A DNA stretch of 64,000 nucleotides from Stutzerimonas stutzeri (GCF_024448895.1 NZ_JAMOIC010000007.1:62001-126000); one strand, 5' to 3'; counted from the stretch's first letter, positions 9,508 through 20,100 are shown. Made by a program: numbers and translations. Notes: generated from the letters alone by a model not told the origin.

Positions 9508-10308
9508 ATGCACCCTCTGCTCCCGAGCTTAGCTGCCGCTTGCCTTTACGCCGGCGTCACCGGATATCAAGGCCTGCGCCTGGCGCAACGCACCGTCCCG
9601 GACAAACGTCTGCTTCTGGCCCTTGGCGCCCTGGCTCTCATTGCGCACGGGGTGAGCCTGTTCATCCAGCTGCTGTCGCCAAATGGCCTGCACCTTGATT
9701 TCTTCACCGCCTCGAGCCTGATCGCAGCTGCTGTGATCCTGCTGATTCTGCTGGCACTTCACCGCATGCCGGTCGAGAACCTGCTGTTGCTGCTATTTCC
9801 GCTGGGCTGCCTGACGGTGCTATTCGCGCAGTTCGCGCCATCGGGCACCGCGCCGGCCATCAGCGAGGAGCCGGGCATTCTTGCTCACATCCTGTTTTCA
9901 ATCCTTGCGTACGGCATGCTCACGATTGCGGTGTTCCAGTCCCTGCTTCTGCTGCTGCAGGATCACCACCTCAAGCACAAGCACCCATCCGGACTCATCA
10001 AGAACTTTCCACCGCTCCAAACGATGGAGAGCCTGCTTTTCGGCTTTCTGCTGGCTGGCTGGCTACTGCTCTCGGCGTCGCTGATTTCGGGCTGGCTGTT
10101 CCTCGACAACCTCTTAGCTCAGCATCTGGTGCATAAGACGCTGCTGTCGGTAACTGCCTGGGTCGTTTTTGGTTTGTTGCTGTGGGGCCGCCACAAACTC
10201 GGCTGGCGAGGCTACAAGGCCATCCGCTGGACACTGGCAGGCTTCTGTCTGCTGATGCTGGCCTACTTCGGCAGCAAGCTAGTCCGCGAATTCATCCTGC
10301 ATATCTAG
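9508..10308 (+). CDS. CcsA/ResC-like cytochrome c assembly family inner-membrane protein
   Basis: A 266-residue membrane protein with about eight hydrophobic segments spread over its length, similar to the CcsA/YpjD family often found next to ffh in proteobacteria. The start at 9508 (MHPLLPSLAAACLYAG) directly opens into the first membrane segment; an earlier in-frame ATG at 9454 would add 18 residues without a clear ribosome site. Members share the fold of haem-handling CcsA proteins, but most pseudomonad copies have no proven haem role. Divergent from ffh; nine bases upstream of the CorC-like gene, so probably an operon with it. Confidence 0.85.
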   Translation: MHPLLPSLAAACLYAGVTGYQGLRLAQRTVPDKRLLLALGALALIAHGVSLFIQLLSPNGLHLDFFTASSLIAAAVILLILLALHRMPVENLLLLLFPLGCLTVLFAQFAPSGTAPAISEEPGILAHILFSILAYGMLTIAVFQSLLLLLQDHHLKHKHPSGLIKNFPPLQTMESLLFGFLLAGWLLLSASLISGWLFLDNLLAQHLVHKTLLSVTAWVVFGLLLWGRHKLGWRGYKAIRWTLAGFCLLMLAYFGSKLVREFILHI

Positions 10309-10317
10309 GACCACCAC

Positions 10318-11601
10318 GTGGAGAATCTACACCCCGGCTTTCTGGTCGGCATGCTGGTCTTCCTGTTGTTGTGTTCGGCTTTCTTTTCCAGCTCCGAAAC
10401 CGGGATGCTCAGCCTTAATCGGTACCGCTTGAGGCACCAGGCCAAGGAAGGGCATCGCGGCGCAAAACGTGCCAGCGCGCTGCTCGAAAGACCGGACCGA
10501 TTGCTCGGGACCATTCTGGTCGGCAACAACTTCGTCAACATCCTTGCGTCGGCGATAGCTACTGTCCTGGCCATAAAGCTGTGGGGCGAAGCCGGCATTG
10601 CGATCGCGACCATAGGCCTGACAATTGTCCTGCTCATCTTTGGTGAAATCACCCCCAAGACCCTCGCCGCTTTGCGGCCAGAGGCAGTTGCTTACCCTGT
10701 CAGCCTTCCACTGCTCCTGCTGCAGAAAGTGCTATATCCACTGGTGGCCCTGCTGAGCTGGATCAGCAATGGTCTGCTCAGGCTGCTTGGCGTCGACTTG
10801 TCCAACAAGGGCAACGACAGCCTCACCACCGAAGAGCTCCGTAGTGTTGTGCACGAGTCTGGAAGCGATATGCCGATGAAGCGGCAGAGCATGCTGCTTG
10901 GCATCCTGGATCTCGAACGGGTGACGGTCGACGACATCATGATTCCGCGCAACGAGGTTGCCGGCATCGATCTCGACGACGATCTTGAAACCATCGTGAC
11001 CCAGTTGCGAACCACGCCACATACCCGCCTTCCTGTGTTTCGCAAGGACATCAACCAGATTGAAGGCATCGTGCACATGCGCCAGATTGCGCGCCTGCTC
11101 AGCCACGACCAGCTGACCCGGGAAAGCCTGCTGGACGCCTGCGACGAACCCTACTTCATCCCCGAAAACACCCCCTTATCTACGCAGCTGGTGAACTTTC
11201 AAAAGCAGAAAAGGCGCATCGGCATCGTTGTCGATGAATACGGCGACGTACTGGGGATCGTCACGCTGGAAGACATTCTTGAAGAGATCGTGGGCGAATT
11301 CAGCAATCAGGACGCGCTGCGCAGCCCTGACATACACCCGCAAGACGACGGCACGCTGGTGATCGACGGGGCTGCCTATCTGCGCGAAGTGAACCGCGCG
11401 CTGGGCTGGCAGCTTCCGTGCGATGGTCCGAAAACCATCAACGGCTTGATAACCGAAGCGCTTGAGCACATTCCGGATAGCGGCATCTGCTTACAGATCA
11501 ATCAGTACCGGCTGGAAATCCTGCAAGCCGCTGACAACCGGGTCAAAAGCGTACGCGCCTGGGTAGTCGAGGACACCCAGGCAGCAGTTGACGCATCGTG
11601 A
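10318..11601 (+). CDS. HlyC/CorC family membrane protein (CNNM-CBS-CorC domains)
   Basis: 427 residues. An N-terminal CNNM/DUF21 membrane domain (residues about 1-180, with FFSSSETGMLSLNR and VGNNFVNILAS) is followed by a CBS pair (about 205-330; MIPRNEVAGID, GIVVDEYGDVLGIVTLEDILEE) and a C-terminal CorC/HlyC transporter-associated domain. Family members influence Mg2+/Co2+ handling; the substrate here is not shown. The start is GTG at 10318, with AGGA seven bases upstream overlapping the stop region of the preceding gene. Confidence 0.92.
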   Translation: MENLHPGFLVGMLVFLLLCSAFFSSSETGMLSLNRYRLRHQAKEGHRGAKRASALLERPDRLLGTILVGNNFVNILASAIATVLAIKLWGEAGIAIATIGLTIVLLIFGEITPKTLAALRPEAVAYPVSLPLLLLQKVLYPLVALLSWISNGLLRLLGVDLSNKGNDSLTTEELRSVVHESGSDMPMKRQSMLLGILDLERVTVDDIMIPRNEVAGIDLDDDLETIVTQLRTTPHTRLPVFRKDINQIEGIVHMRQIARLLSHDQLTRESLLDACDEPYFIPENTPLSTQLVNFQKQKRRIGIVVDEYGDVLGIVTLEDILEEIVGEFSNQDALRSPDIHPQDDGTLVIDGAAYLREVNRALGWQLPCDGPKTINGLITEALEHIPDSGICLQINQYRLEILQAADNRVKSVRAWVVEDTQAAVDAS

Positions 11602-11626
11602 TCAGCGTCACTGCCCTACGCGGGCG

Positions 11627-12808
11627 TTAGAGTTGAGTATCGATAGCCGAGGCTGCCCGTAACGCCTTGGCGCGCGCAGCTTCGATCGATTCGTCGCGAG
11701 CCAGCGCCACCCCCATGCGACGCTGCCCGCTAACGGCAGGCTTGCCGAACAGGCGCACGGCGGTATCAGGCTCAGCCATAGCGGCGGCCAGATTTCCGAA
11801 GCTCACCTGCTCTGATTCTCCTTCGACCAGCAACACCGCCGAGGCGGATGGCCCGAATTGCCGAATCGCAGGTATTGGCAGACCGAGGATTGCTCGGGCA
11901 TGCAGGGCGAACTCGGAAAGATCCTGAGAGATAAGCGTGACCAGGCCGGTGTCATGCGGTCTTGGGGACACTTCACAGAACCACACCTTGTCACCTTTGA
12001 CGAACAGCTCCACGCCAAAGATGCCGCGGCCACCCAATGCATCAGTGACCGCCAGCGCAATGCGCTCTGCTTCAGCCCTGGCGCCAGCCGTCATCGGCTG
12101 GGGCTGCCACGACTCTTGATAGTCGCCTTTTTCCTGGCGATGGCCGACTGGCTGGCAAAAGGTCGTTCCACCCGCGTGGCGCACCGTCAGCAGGGTGATC
12201 TCATAGTCGAAATCGATGAAGCCTTCAACGATCACACGCCCCTTCCCGGCCCTTCCGCCTGCCTGAGCGTAATCCCATGCCGACAGGACATCGTCCTCGC
12301 TCCGCAGAATCGACTGACCTTTGCCAGACGAGCTCATGACCGGCTTGATCAGGCATGGAAATCCAAGCACGCCAGTCGCCGCGCGACACTCTTCCAGGGA
12401 ATCGGCAAAGCGATAAGGTGAGGTAGGCAACCCCAACTCTTCGGCCGCCAGGCGACGGATGCCCTCACGGTTCATGGTGAGCTGTGCCGCACGGGCGGTC
12501 GGGATTACCGTACAGCCTTCGCTCTCCAGTTCGACCAGAGTGGCGGTAGCGATCGCCTCGATCTCAGGCACGATGAAATGGGGCTTTTCCTGCTCGATGA
12601 TCGCGCGCAACGCCGCGCCATCGAGCATATCAACGACATGATGCCGATGCGCAACCTGCATGGCCGGCGCATTGGCGTAGCGGTCCACCGCTATGACCTC
12701 CACGCCAAGGCGCTGAAGCTCGATTACCAGCTCCTTACCGAGCTCACCGGAACCGCAGAGCAGCACGCGGGTAGCGCTGGCGGACAGCGGCGTACCAATT
12801 CGGGGCAT
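11627..12808 (-). CDS. purT: Formate-dependent phosphoribosylglycinamide formyltransferase
   Basis: ATP-grasp enzyme making formyl-GAR from GAR, ATP and formate in purine synthesis, an alternative to PurN. GSGELGKE near residue 20 is the N-terminal nucleotide-binding loop, and the ATP-grasp signature includes [11 protein letters not shown] and [24 protein letters not shown]. The ATG at 12808 ([19 protein letters not shown]) follows GAGGAA and gives 393 residues, the usual size. Convergent with the CorC-like gene, 25 bases apart. Formate could come from PurU, encoded at 38155. Confidence 0.95.
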   Translation of the reverse strand: MPRIGTPLSASATRVLLCGSGELGKELVIELQRLGVEVIAVDRYANAPAMQVAHRHHVVDMLDGAALRAIIEQEKPHFIVPEIEAIATATLVELESEGCTVIPTARAAQLTMNREGIRRLAAEELGLPTSPYRFADSLEECRAATGVLGFPCLIKPVMSSSGKGQSILRSEDDVLSAWDYAQAGGRAGKGRVIVEGFIDFDYEITLLTVRHAGGTTFCQPVGHRQEKGDYQESWQPQPMTAGARAEAERIALAVTDALGGRGIFGVELFVKGDKVWFCEVSPRPHDTGLVTLISQDLSEFALHARAILGLPIPAIRQFGPSASAVLLVEGESEQVSFGNLAAAMAEPDTAVRLFGKPAVSGQRRMGVALARDESIEAARAKALRAASAIDTQL

Positions 12809-12867
12809 GACATTCCTCGATATGCAAAGTTTTGAATGTAAGGTCATCGATGCTCGGGCCTTGTGCG

Positions 12868-13059
12868 CTAGAAGAGCAGCCCGCTTGTACGGGCGCGCTC
12901 ATGGCAGCGCAGCAATACCTGACGTCGTTCCAGATTATCCATCCGGCTCCAGCGACGGATCTCGTCGATGCTGCGCTGGCAGCCAGTACAGATATCGTCT
13001 TCGCCCAACGCACAGACGCTCACGCATGGAGAAGCGACCGGCTTGTCCACAGAGGTCAA
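12868..13059 (-). CDS. DUF1289 domain protein
   Basis: A 63-residue protein with the DUF1289 cysteine pattern (SPCVSVC, CTGCQRS) followed by an RW-containing helix ([17 protein letters not shown]). The four cysteines suggest metal binding, but no function is established. Its ATG overlaps the stop of the upstream carbonic-anhydrase gene by four bases (ATGA), so translation is probably coupled. Confidence 0.88.
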   Translation of the reverse strand: MTSVDKPVASPCVSVCALGEDDICTGCQRSIDEIRRWSRMDNLERRQVLLRCHERARTSGLLF

Positions 13060-13586
13060 TCGTCCTGCTCCACAAGATCCCGCGCGTAGCGCTGAGCGTT
13101 GTGTACATAGTGAGCGGCGCTCGCTTCGAGCATTTTCTTCTGCTGCTCGGTCAGTTCGCGCACAACCTTGCCGGGTGAACCCACCACCAGTGACCCGTCA
13201 GGAATTTCCTTGCCTTCGGCGATGAGCGTATTGGCGCCAATGATGCAGTACTTGCCGATTTTGGCGCCGTTGAGAATCACCGCATTGATTCCGACCAGAC
13301 TGTAATCGCCTACGGTGCAGCCGTGCAGCATGGCGTTGTGGCCAACCGTAACGCCTGTACCCAGCGTCAACGGATACCCCATGTCGGTATGCATGACGCT
13401 ACCGTCCTGCACGTTGCTGTTCTCCCCTATGTGGATGAGCTCGTTGTCACCGCGCAGCACCGCGCCGAACCAGACATTGGCGCCCGCCTCCAGGCGGATC
13501 TTGCCAACCAGCGTGGCACCCGGCGCGACCCAGCTCTGCGGGTGGGTTTCTACACGGGAATCACCCAGACGATATTTCACGGTCAC
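13056..13586 (-). CDS. Gamma-class carbonic anhydrase family protein
   Basis: Left-handed beta-helix protein of hexapeptide repeats, 176 residues, similar to YrdA/CaiE-type gamma-carbonic anhydrases. Zinc-ligand histidines are visible in VMHTDMGY and GHNAMLHGC (about residues 65-93). N-terminal [18 protein letters not shown] is typical. Carbonic anhydrase activity is variable in this family. It overlaps both neighbours by four bases (nudL-like upstream, DUF1289 downstream), forming a tight three-gene unit. Confidence 0.92.
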   Translation of the reverse strand: MTVKYRLGDSRVETHPQSWVAPGATLVGKIRLEAGANVWFGAVLRGDNELIHIGENSNVQDGSVMHTDMGYPLTLGTGVTVGHNAMLHGCTVGDYSLVGINAVILNGAKIGKYCIIGANTLIAEGKEIPDGSLVVGSPGKVVRELTEQQKKMLEASAAHYVHNAQRYARDLVEQDD

Positions 13587-14197
13587 GTCCTCTTTCTGCT
13601 CAGATCAACATATGAAGCCGGTGGACGTCGCATTTCAATCCCGGCGTCATACACCAGATTAACCAGCTCGACGATCATGATGGCCGTCAGTCCCCAGATT
13701 TTGTATTCACCGTAGCGGTAGGAGGGGACGTACCAGGCGCCACCCTGATAGTCGATCCGATGGGTCACCTCACGTACGTCCTGGCAAAAGAAGTCCAGGG
13801 GAACGGAGAATACCGATGCGATTTCCGCGTCGTTTGGCCGGTATTCGACATAATCGGGAACGATACCGACGTAGGGCGTGACATGAATGCCGTGCAGGGA
13901 AACGAGACTGCTGAGCGGCCCAACGACCTCCACAATGCCAGGCGCAAGGCCGACTTCTTCCTCGGCCTCCCGCAGCGCGGTATGGATGAGGTCTCGGTCT
14001 TCTGGATCACGCCGGCCGCCGGGGAAGGCCACCTCCCCGCCGTGGGTAGAGAGGCCGCTGGCTCGCAGGGTGAGTACCAGTTCCGGCGAATCGCCCCGGG
14101 TGATTGGCATCAACACGGCCGCTTCAGGCATCCGTCCTTCCGGCTCCAGAAGATGCGGAGAGTAGTCACGCACCCGTTGGAGAATCTTGTCCAGCAT
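13583..14197 (-). CDS. Nudix hydrolase, CoA pyrophosphatase type
   Basis: 204 residues with the NudL/CoAse signature: a CoA-recognition stretch ([20 protein letters not shown]) followed by the Nudix helix ([11 protein letters not shown]), about residues 42-86. Family members hydrolyse CoA to phosphopantetheine and 3',5'-ADP. First gene of a four-base-overlap unit with the gamma-carbonic anhydrase and DUF1289 genes. Confidence 0.9.
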   Translation of the reverse strand: MLDKILQRVRDYSPHLLEPEGRMPEAAVLMPITRGDSPELVLTLRASGLSTHGGEVAFPGGRRDPEDRDLIHTALREAEEEVGLAPGIVEVVGPLSSLVSLHGIHVTPYVGIVPDYVEYRPNDAEIASVFSVPLDFFCQDVREVTHRIDYQGGAWYVPSYRYGEYKIWGLTAIMIVELVNLVYDAGIEMRRPPASYVDLSRKRT

Positions 14198-14415
14198 GAA
14201 ACTTCTCTATTTGTCTTTAACGGGCATCATGGCATGAATCAGCAAGGTGCCCAAGACAGGTGAAGGCGAAAGCCGGTGCCAGCGATGCTTGATTCGCTCC
14301 ACTCGCCTAGATCGTTCCGGATTCACAAAACCTCTTGCGGCAGACACGCCTCCTAGCGATAGTCGGATCAGCCTTATCACGCCCTTCTTGCGCCCGATAT
14401 CCCTAAGGAATCCTG

Positions 14416-14970
14416 ATGAAATTCTGCAGCCAATGCGGCGGTTCGATTGTTGAACGTGTGCCTGAAGGTGACAACAGATCCCGTTTCGTCTGTGCATCCT
14501 GCGAGACGGTTCATTATCAGAATCCACGTATCGTCGCCGGCTGCCTGCCGGTCTGGGAAGATCATGTATTGCTCTGCCGCCGCGCAATTGAGCCCAGGCG
14601 CGGCTACTGGACGCTCCCGGCTGGCTTCATGGAAAACGGCGAAACGGTGCAAGAAGCCGCGGTGAGAGAGACCTTGGAAGAAGCTTGCGCCAGGGTTTCC
14701 GATCTGGCGCTTTACACCCTTTTCGATCTGCCCCACATCAACCAGGTGTACATGTTCTTTAGAGCAGCACTGATCGACGAGCATTTCTGTGCAGGAGACG
14801 AAAGCCTTGAAGTCAGGCTTTTCCGACAGGCTGAGATCCCTTGGTCAGAGCTCGCTTTCCCGACCGTTGGGCGTACCCTAGAATACTTTTTCGCCGACCG
14901 GGTGCAGCAGACCTTCCCGGTGCGTAACGAAGCCATCGAAGCAATGCGAGTGGCGCGCAGACAGGTCTGA
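14416..14970 (+). CDS. Nudix hydrolase with N-terminal zinc ribbon
   Basis: 184 residues. The zinc ribbon is formed by CSQC (residues 4-7) and CASC (about 27-30), followed by a Nudix fold with box G-x5-E-x7-RE-x-x-EE (GFMENGE ... RETLEEACA). The glycine expected after EE-x is cysteine here, a substitution I believe occurs in this zinc-ribbon subgroup. The domain order is like NudC (NADH pyrophosphatase) but the NudC SQPWPFPxS motif is absent, so the substrate is open. Followed 25 bases later by the L,D-transpeptidase gene. Confidence 0.9.
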   Translation: MKFCSQCGGSIVERVPEGDNRSRFVCASCETVHYQNPRIVAGCLPVWEDHVLLCRRAIEPRRGYWTLPAGFMENGETVQEAAVRETLEEACARVSDLALYTLFDLPHINQVYMFFRAALIDEHFCAGDESLEVRLFRQAEIPWSELAFPTVGRTLEYFFADRVQQTFPVRNEAIEAMRVARRQV

Positions 14971-14995
14971 TGTCGTAAGGATTCAGGAAAGCTCC

Positions 14996-15496
14996 ATGCG
15001 CTGGCTGTTTGCGATCTTCTGCTTTACGTTTGCTGCCCTCACCCACGCCACCGCCGCGCCGGCATTCGATGACACCTTCATCGACAAGGTCCTGGTGGTC
15101 AAATCCGAGCGCCAGCTTCATCTCATCAGCCGCGGCACCACGATGAAGAGTTATCGGGTATCGCTTGGCAAGCAATCAGGTCCTAAAGAGCGCGAAGGCG
15201 ATCAGCGTACCCCCGAGGGTTTTTACTGGATCGACTGGCGCAAGAACTCCGACAAATACAACCTGGCGATGCACATCTCTTATCCCAATGCCAAGGACCT
15301 GGCCCGTGCCAGCCGCGAAGGCGCGCGCCCCGGCAGCATGATCATGCTTCACGGCACCCCGCTGGATGAGGAATATCCCGAATGGTTCTTCCATACGCTC
15401 GACTGGACCGAAGGCTGTATCGCCTTGAAGAACGACGACATGCGCGAGATCTGGAACCTTGTTAAGAACGGCACGCTGATCGAAATCCGCCCCTGA
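14996..15496 (+). CDS. L,D-transpeptidase family protein (YkuD domain)
   Basis: 166 residues with a Sec signal peptide (residues 1 to about 21, ending ATAAPA). The YkuD core runs to the catalytic motif, His in MIMLHGTP and the nucleophile cysteine in WTEGCIALKN (about residue 141). The family crosslinks peptidoglycan or attaches proteins to it in the periplasm, while short stand-alone forms like this one may act as hydrolases (DpaA/YafK type). AGGAAAG lies just upstream of the ATG. Confidence 0.9.
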   Translation: MRWLFAIFCFTFAALTHATAAPAFDDTFIDKVLVVKSERQLHLISRGTTMKSYRVSLGKQSGPKEREGDQRTPEGFYWIDWRKNSDKYNLAMHISYPNAKDLARASREGARPGSMIMLHGTPLDEEYPEWFFHTLDWTEGCIALKNDDMREIWNLVKNGTLIEIRP

Positions 15497-15567
15497 CCAA
15501 ACCGTCGAGCTGGCATCAAGCCAGGCAGCGCGATAACGTGAAGCCACTCACCTCGCCCCGGCCCCCC

Positions 15568-16017
15568 ATGAAGAAGACGCGTTCCAACGAACAGCTGCAG
15601 CTGGACAACCAGCTGTGTTTCGCCCTCTATTCCGCATCGTTGCAGATGACCAAGGCGTACAAGCCCCTCCTCCAGCGCATCGGCCTGACCTACCCGCAGT
15701 ACCTGGCGATGCTGGTGCTTTGGGAGCGGGATGGCATAACGGTTGGGGACATCAGTGCTCGACTTCTGACCGAGCCCGGATCCCTAACGCCGCTACTCAA
15801 GCGGCTGGAAGCAGAAGGCCTGATCAGCCGGACCCGCAGCAGCAACGACGAGCGCGTGGTGCAGCTGCACCTCACTGAGGCCGGACGTGACCTCGAGGAG
15901 CGCGCTCGCGACTTCCCAGCCTGCATGCTCGAGTGCACCGGCCAAACGCCAGAAGCCTTACTGGCTCTCCGCGACCAGCTTGTTTCACTGCGCAATGGAT
16001 TGCTGAAAAGCGACTGA
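15568..16017 (+). CDS. ohrR: MarR-family organic peroxide sensor OhrR
   Basis: Winged-helix repressor that leaves the ohr operator when its reactive cysteine is oxidised by organic peroxides. The reactive cysteine is Cys17 in LDNQLCFALYSAS; a second cysteine pair (ACMLEC) near residues 120-124 fits the two-cysteine OhrR class that forms an intersubunit disulfide. The DNA-binding region contains EPGSLTPLLKRLEAEGLI and the wing RSSNDERVV. I chose ATG 15568 (149 residues); a GTG at 15538 is in frame. Neither has a strong ribosome-binding site. Located just upstream of ohr in the same direction. Confidence 0.93.
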   Translation: MKKTRSNEQLQLDNQLCFALYSASLQMTKAYKPLLQRIGLTYPQYLAMLVLWERDGITVGDISARLLTEPGSLTPLLKRLEAEGLISRTRSSNDERVVQLHLTEAGRDLEERARDFPACMLECTGQTPEALLALRDQLVSLRNGLLKSD

Positions 16018-16093
16018 CTGTCCGAAACCACACTTAACTTCACCGAAGCAATGCACCCGAAGAGGGAGCAAAAATATCGCTTGAGCATTTATC

Positions 16094-16122
16094 TTGCGCG
16101 ATAAATATTATCGCGCTACATT
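16094..16122 (+). promoter_or_regulatory. ohr promoter
   Basis: TTGCGC (16094-16099), a 17-base spacer and TACATT (16117-16122). Transcription would start near 16129, about 30 bases before the ohr ATG. The spacer is almost filled by the palindrome at 16096-16116, so a bound repressor would block RNA polymerase. Confidence 0.6.
16096..16116. promoter_or_regulatory. OhrR operator palindrome
   Basis: Perfect 9-base inverted repeat GCGCGATAA/TTATCGCGC with a 3-base centre, between ohrR and ohr. AT-rich centres flanked by GCG-type arms are known from OhrR boxes, and the position within the ohr promoter supports the role. Confidence 0.7.
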
Positions 16123-16158
16123 CATTTCACCTGATTCACACATACGAGGAAACGAGCC

Positions 16159-16587
16159 ATGCAAACTCTCAAGCCGCTTTACACTGCAACCGCTACTGCA
16201 ACAGGCGGGCGCGATGGTCGTGCCGTATCCTCTGACAATGTGCTGGACGTCAAGCTTTCCACACCACGCGAGCTAGGTGGTCAGGGGGGCGACGGCACCA
16301 ACCCCGAGCAGCTCTTTGCGGCTGGTTATTCAGCTTGTTTCATCGGCGCCCTCAAATTCGTTGCCGGACAGCAGAAACAACCGCTGCCCGCCGAGACCAC
16401 AGTTACAGGTAAGGTAGGCATTGGCCAGATCCCCGGTGGGTTCGGGCTGGAAGTGGAGCTGAACGTCAGCCTGCCAGGCCTTGAGCAGACCGCAGCGGAG
16501 CAACTGACCGAAGCCGCTCATAAAGTCTGCCCGTACTCGAACGCCACCCGCGGCAATATCGAAGTGCGACTCAACGTTAGCGTATGA
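16159..16587 (+). CDS. ohr: Organic hydroperoxide resistance protein Ohr
   Basis: Thiol peroxidase that reduces organic hydroperoxides using lipoylated proteins as electron donors; cytoplasmic homodimer. Both redox cysteines are present: Cys60 ([12 protein letters not shown]) and the resolving cysteine in [10 protein letters not shown] (about residue 124). 142 residues, normal. GAGGAAACGAG precedes the ATG. Regulated by the OhrR operator just upstream; ended by a strong bidirectional terminator. Confidence 0.96.
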   Translation: MQTLKPLYTATATATGGRDGRAVSSDNVLDVKLSTPRELGGQGGDGTNPEQLFAAGYSACFIGALKFVAGQQKQPLPAETTVTGKVGIGQIPGGFGLEVELNVSLPGLEQTAAEQLTEAAHKVCPYSNATRGNIEVRLNVSV

Positions 16588-16612
16588 CTGTGTCGGCAAT
16601 AGCCTTTCCATA

Positions 16613-16648
16613 AAGAAACCCCGGCCTCGCAACAGGCCGGGGTTTCTT
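16613..16648. terminator. Bidirectional terminator between ohr and the NIF3-like gene
   Basis: A perfect 15-base stem (AAGAAACCCCGGCCT and its complement) with a 6-base loop (16628-16633). A/T tracts on both sides allow use by ohr and by the convergent gene. Confidence 0.9.
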
Positions 16649-16660
16649 GTTTAGCGCCTT

Positions 16661-16978
16661 TCAGAACTGCATGTCTGTCAGCCGCCACACTTCGAACGCT
16701 GGTGTCTCATAGGGATGGGCATGCTTGAGCGCCTTGACGCTGTCGTGAATCAGCTCGTCTGCGACTACCATTTCGACCTTCCACTCAGACACTGACTGTA
16801 ATTGGCCAACATGGCCCAGAAACGGTTTACTGCCTTCGAGAGGCCGATACTGGCCATGCCCAAGGACCTGCCAGCAACAACTGTCGTAGCTGCCGATCCG
16901 TCCCGCACCCGCCGCAAAAACCGCTTTCTTAACCGCGTCCAGATGGCTTTCCGGAACATAGAAACACAGCTTGTACAT
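16661..16978 (-). CDS. NIF3/YqfO-like small protein
   Basis: A 105-residue protein (MYKLCFYVPESHLDAVKKAVF) that matches the central domain of NIF3/YqfO proteins, including GAGRIGSYDSCCW, a GxxRP-like QYRPLEGSKPFLG and the ending HPYETPAFEVW. This domain occurs as a stand-alone protein in pseudomonads; its function is not known. The ATG at 16978 is chosen because GGAG lies six bases before it; the ATG at 16984 is too close to that site. Convergent with ohr. Confidence 0.85.
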   Translation of the reverse strand: MYKLCFYVPESHLDAVKKAVFAAGAGRIGSYDSCCWQVLGHGQYRPLEGSKPFLGHVGQLQSVSEWKVEMVVADELIHDSVKALKHAHPYETPAFEVWRLTDMQF

Positions 16979-17122
16979 CAACATCTCCGCACAGGATGGT
17001 CAGGGCGCCCTATCCCCGCCGCATGGAACATATTCAGGCTCAGGTCTTCAACGCGCCTCAAGTCAATGAGACGCCCGCCCCGGTGCTTGGTTCGGCGTAT
17101 CAGTCGACTGATTCTCAGACAA

Positions 17123-17155
17123 GAAAAAGCCCGAAACGCTTAAGCGCTTCGGGCT
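17123..17155 (-). terminator. purL terminator
   Basis: Minus-strand hairpin with GAAGCGC-type arms closed by GCCCG/CGGGC and followed by TTTTTCTT, about 20 bases after the purL stop. Confidence 0.85.
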
Positions 17156-17174
17156 CCTTTCACTCAGTCAGGCC

Positions 17175-20100
17175 TCAATCCACCCAGACCCGAGCGTTAC
17201 GGAACATACGCATCCAGCCGCCATCTTCCTGCCACTCATCCGGGCGCCAGGAGTTGGTCACGGCCCGGAACACTCGTTCAGGGTGCGGCATCATGATGGT
17301 GACGCGGCCGTCGCGGGTCGTCAGGCCGGTGATGCCTCGCGGAGAGCTGCTAGGGTTGGCCGGGTAGCGCTCGGTAACCTTGCCATGGTTATCGACGTAA
17401 CGCAGCGCAACGGTCCCTGAGAGATCAGCTTCGAGCAACGCTTCCTCGCTTTCGAACTCCGCGTGGCCTTCGCCATGGGCGATCGCGATCGGCAGACGCG
17501 AGCCGGCCATACCTTTCAGGAAGATCGAAGCCGAATCCTGTACCTGCACCATGGCGACACGCGCTTCGAATTGCTCCGACCGGTTGCGGACGAAGTGCGG
17601 CCAGGATTCACTTCCAGGCACCAGCTCATGAAGATTGGACAGCATCTGACAGCCATTGCAGACGCCCAACGCGAAGCTGTCCTTACGCTCGAAGAAGTTG
17701 ATGAAATCCTCACGGGCGCGGCTATTGAACAGAATCGACTTGGCCCAGCCTTCACCTGCGCCCAGCACGTCGCCATAGGAGAAGCCGCCACACGCGACCA
17801 TCCCCTTGAAACGCTCAAGACTGATGCGCCCGGACAGGATGTCACTCATGTGCACGTCGACCGCAGCAAAGCCGGCGCGGTCGAAGGCTGCCGCCATTTC
17901 GGTCTGACCATTGACGCCCTGCTCCCGCAGGATTGCCACTTCTGGTCGCACGCCACGCTTGATATACGGCGCAGCGATGTCGTCGTTGACGTCGAACCCC
18001 AAGGTGATGCTCAGGCCGGGATTATCTTCTTCAAGCAGTGCGTCGAATTCCTGGTCGGCGCAGTCTGCGTTATCCCGGAGCCGCTGAATCTGATAGCTGG
18101 TCTCCGACCACTGCCGCTGCAGCAGACGGCGATCACCCGAGAAGACATCCATTCCCTCGAACTTTATCGCAACATGGCCGTTATTAACCGGCTGACCAAT
18201 CACCGACACGCAGTCGGCTAAGCCTGCTGCACTGAACTGAGCGAGTACCACTTCAGTATCGCCCTGGCGAACCTGAACCAGCGCGCCCAACTCTTCGTTG
18301 AACAAAGCGGCGGGAATCTGCGCCGCCGACTCGACCAATGCGTCGAGATTCAAATTGAGTCCGCAATGACCAGCGAACGCCATTTCCAGCGCCGTGGTCA
18401 GCAGGCCTCCGTCGGAACGGTCATGGTAAGCCAGCAGCAGACCGTCGGCGTTGAGCCCCTGGATCACGGCGAAGAATGCCTGAAGGTCTTCGGCATCATC
18501 GACGTCAGGGGCTTGTCGTGCCATCTGGCCATAAACCTGCGCCAGAATCGATGCACCCATACGGTTCTGCCCACGACCCAGGTCGATCAGCACGAGGTCG
18601 GTTTCGCCTTTGTCGAGCCGCAGCTGCGGCGTCAGGGTCTGCCGGATGTCCACCACCGGCGCGAAGCCGGATACCACCAGCGAAAGCGGCGAGGTCACAC
18701 TTTTGTCGACACCCTCTTCGCTCCACCGGGTCTTCATGGACATGGAATCCTTGCCGACCGGAATGGTAATACCCAGCTCCGGGCACAGCTCCATGCCAAC
18801 CGCCTTGACCGTGTCAAAGAGGCGAGCGTCTTCGCCGGGATGACCGGCGGCGGCCATCCAGTTGGCGGAAAGTTTGATGTCGGAAAGCTTTTCGATGCGC
18901 GCAGCCGCAAGGTTGGTCAGGGTTTCGCCAATCGCCATCCGCCCGGACGCAGGTGCATCAAGCAGCGCCAGCGGCGTGCGTTCGCCCATGGCCATGGCTT
19001 CGCCGGTATAGACGTCATAGCTGGTCGAGGTTACCGCGCAGTCGGCCACAGGCACTTGCCAGGGGCCGACCATCTGGTCGCGCGCCACCATACCGGTGAT
19101 GCTGCGGTCACCGATTGTGATCAGAAAGTTTTTACTGGCCACGGCAGGGTGGCGCAGCACGCGACTGATCGCCTCCGACAGGTCAACCTGCTCGGCCGCG
19201 AAGTCGTCGCCCAGCTCAGCTTCTCGGCTCGCGCTGCGGTGCATGCGCGGCGCCTTGCCCAGCAGAACGTTGAGGGGCATATCGACCGGGTCGTTACCGA
19301 AATGGCTATCGGAAACCGTCAGGTGAGGCTCGGCTGTGGCTTCACCTACTACGGCAAAGGGGCAGCGCTCGCGCTTGCAGATGGCCTCGAACCGCTCCAA
19401 ATCAGCCGCATCGACTGACAACACGTAGCGTTCCTGGGACTCGTTGCACCAGATCTCGTGCGGCGCCATGCCGGGTTCGTCATTTGGCACATTGCGCAAC
19501 TCGAAGCGCCCGCCTCGGCCGCCATCGTTGACCAGCTCAGGGAAAGCGTTGGACAGGCCGCCAGCACCGACGTCATGGATGAACTTGATCGGGTTCTTAT
19601 CGCCCAGCTGCCAGCAGCGGTCGATAACTTCCTGACAGCGGCGCTCCATCTCCGGGTTGTCGCGCTGCACCGAGGCGAAGTCGAGATCCGCCGAGCTGCT
19701 GCCGGTGGCCATCGACGAGGCTGCGCCTCCGCCCAGACCGATGAGCATTGCCGGCCCACCCAGCATGATCAGCTTGCCGCCGACCGAAATCTTGGCTTTC
19801 TGCACATGATCTTCGCGGATGTTGCCCATGCCGCCAGCGAGCATGATCGGCTTGTGATAACCGCGGACTTCATCGCCATGTGGGGTGCTGATCGACTGCT
19901 CGAAGGTGCGGAAATAACCACTCAGCGCGGGCCGTCCGAACTCGTTGTTGAACGCTGCGCCGCCGAGCGGCCCTTCGATCATGATGTCCAGTGGCGTGAC
20001 TATGCGTTCGGGCTTGCCGTATGGGACTTCCCAAGGTTGTTCGAAACCCGGGATGTTCAGATTGGAAACGGTGAAACCGGTCAGGCCGGCTTTAGGCTTG

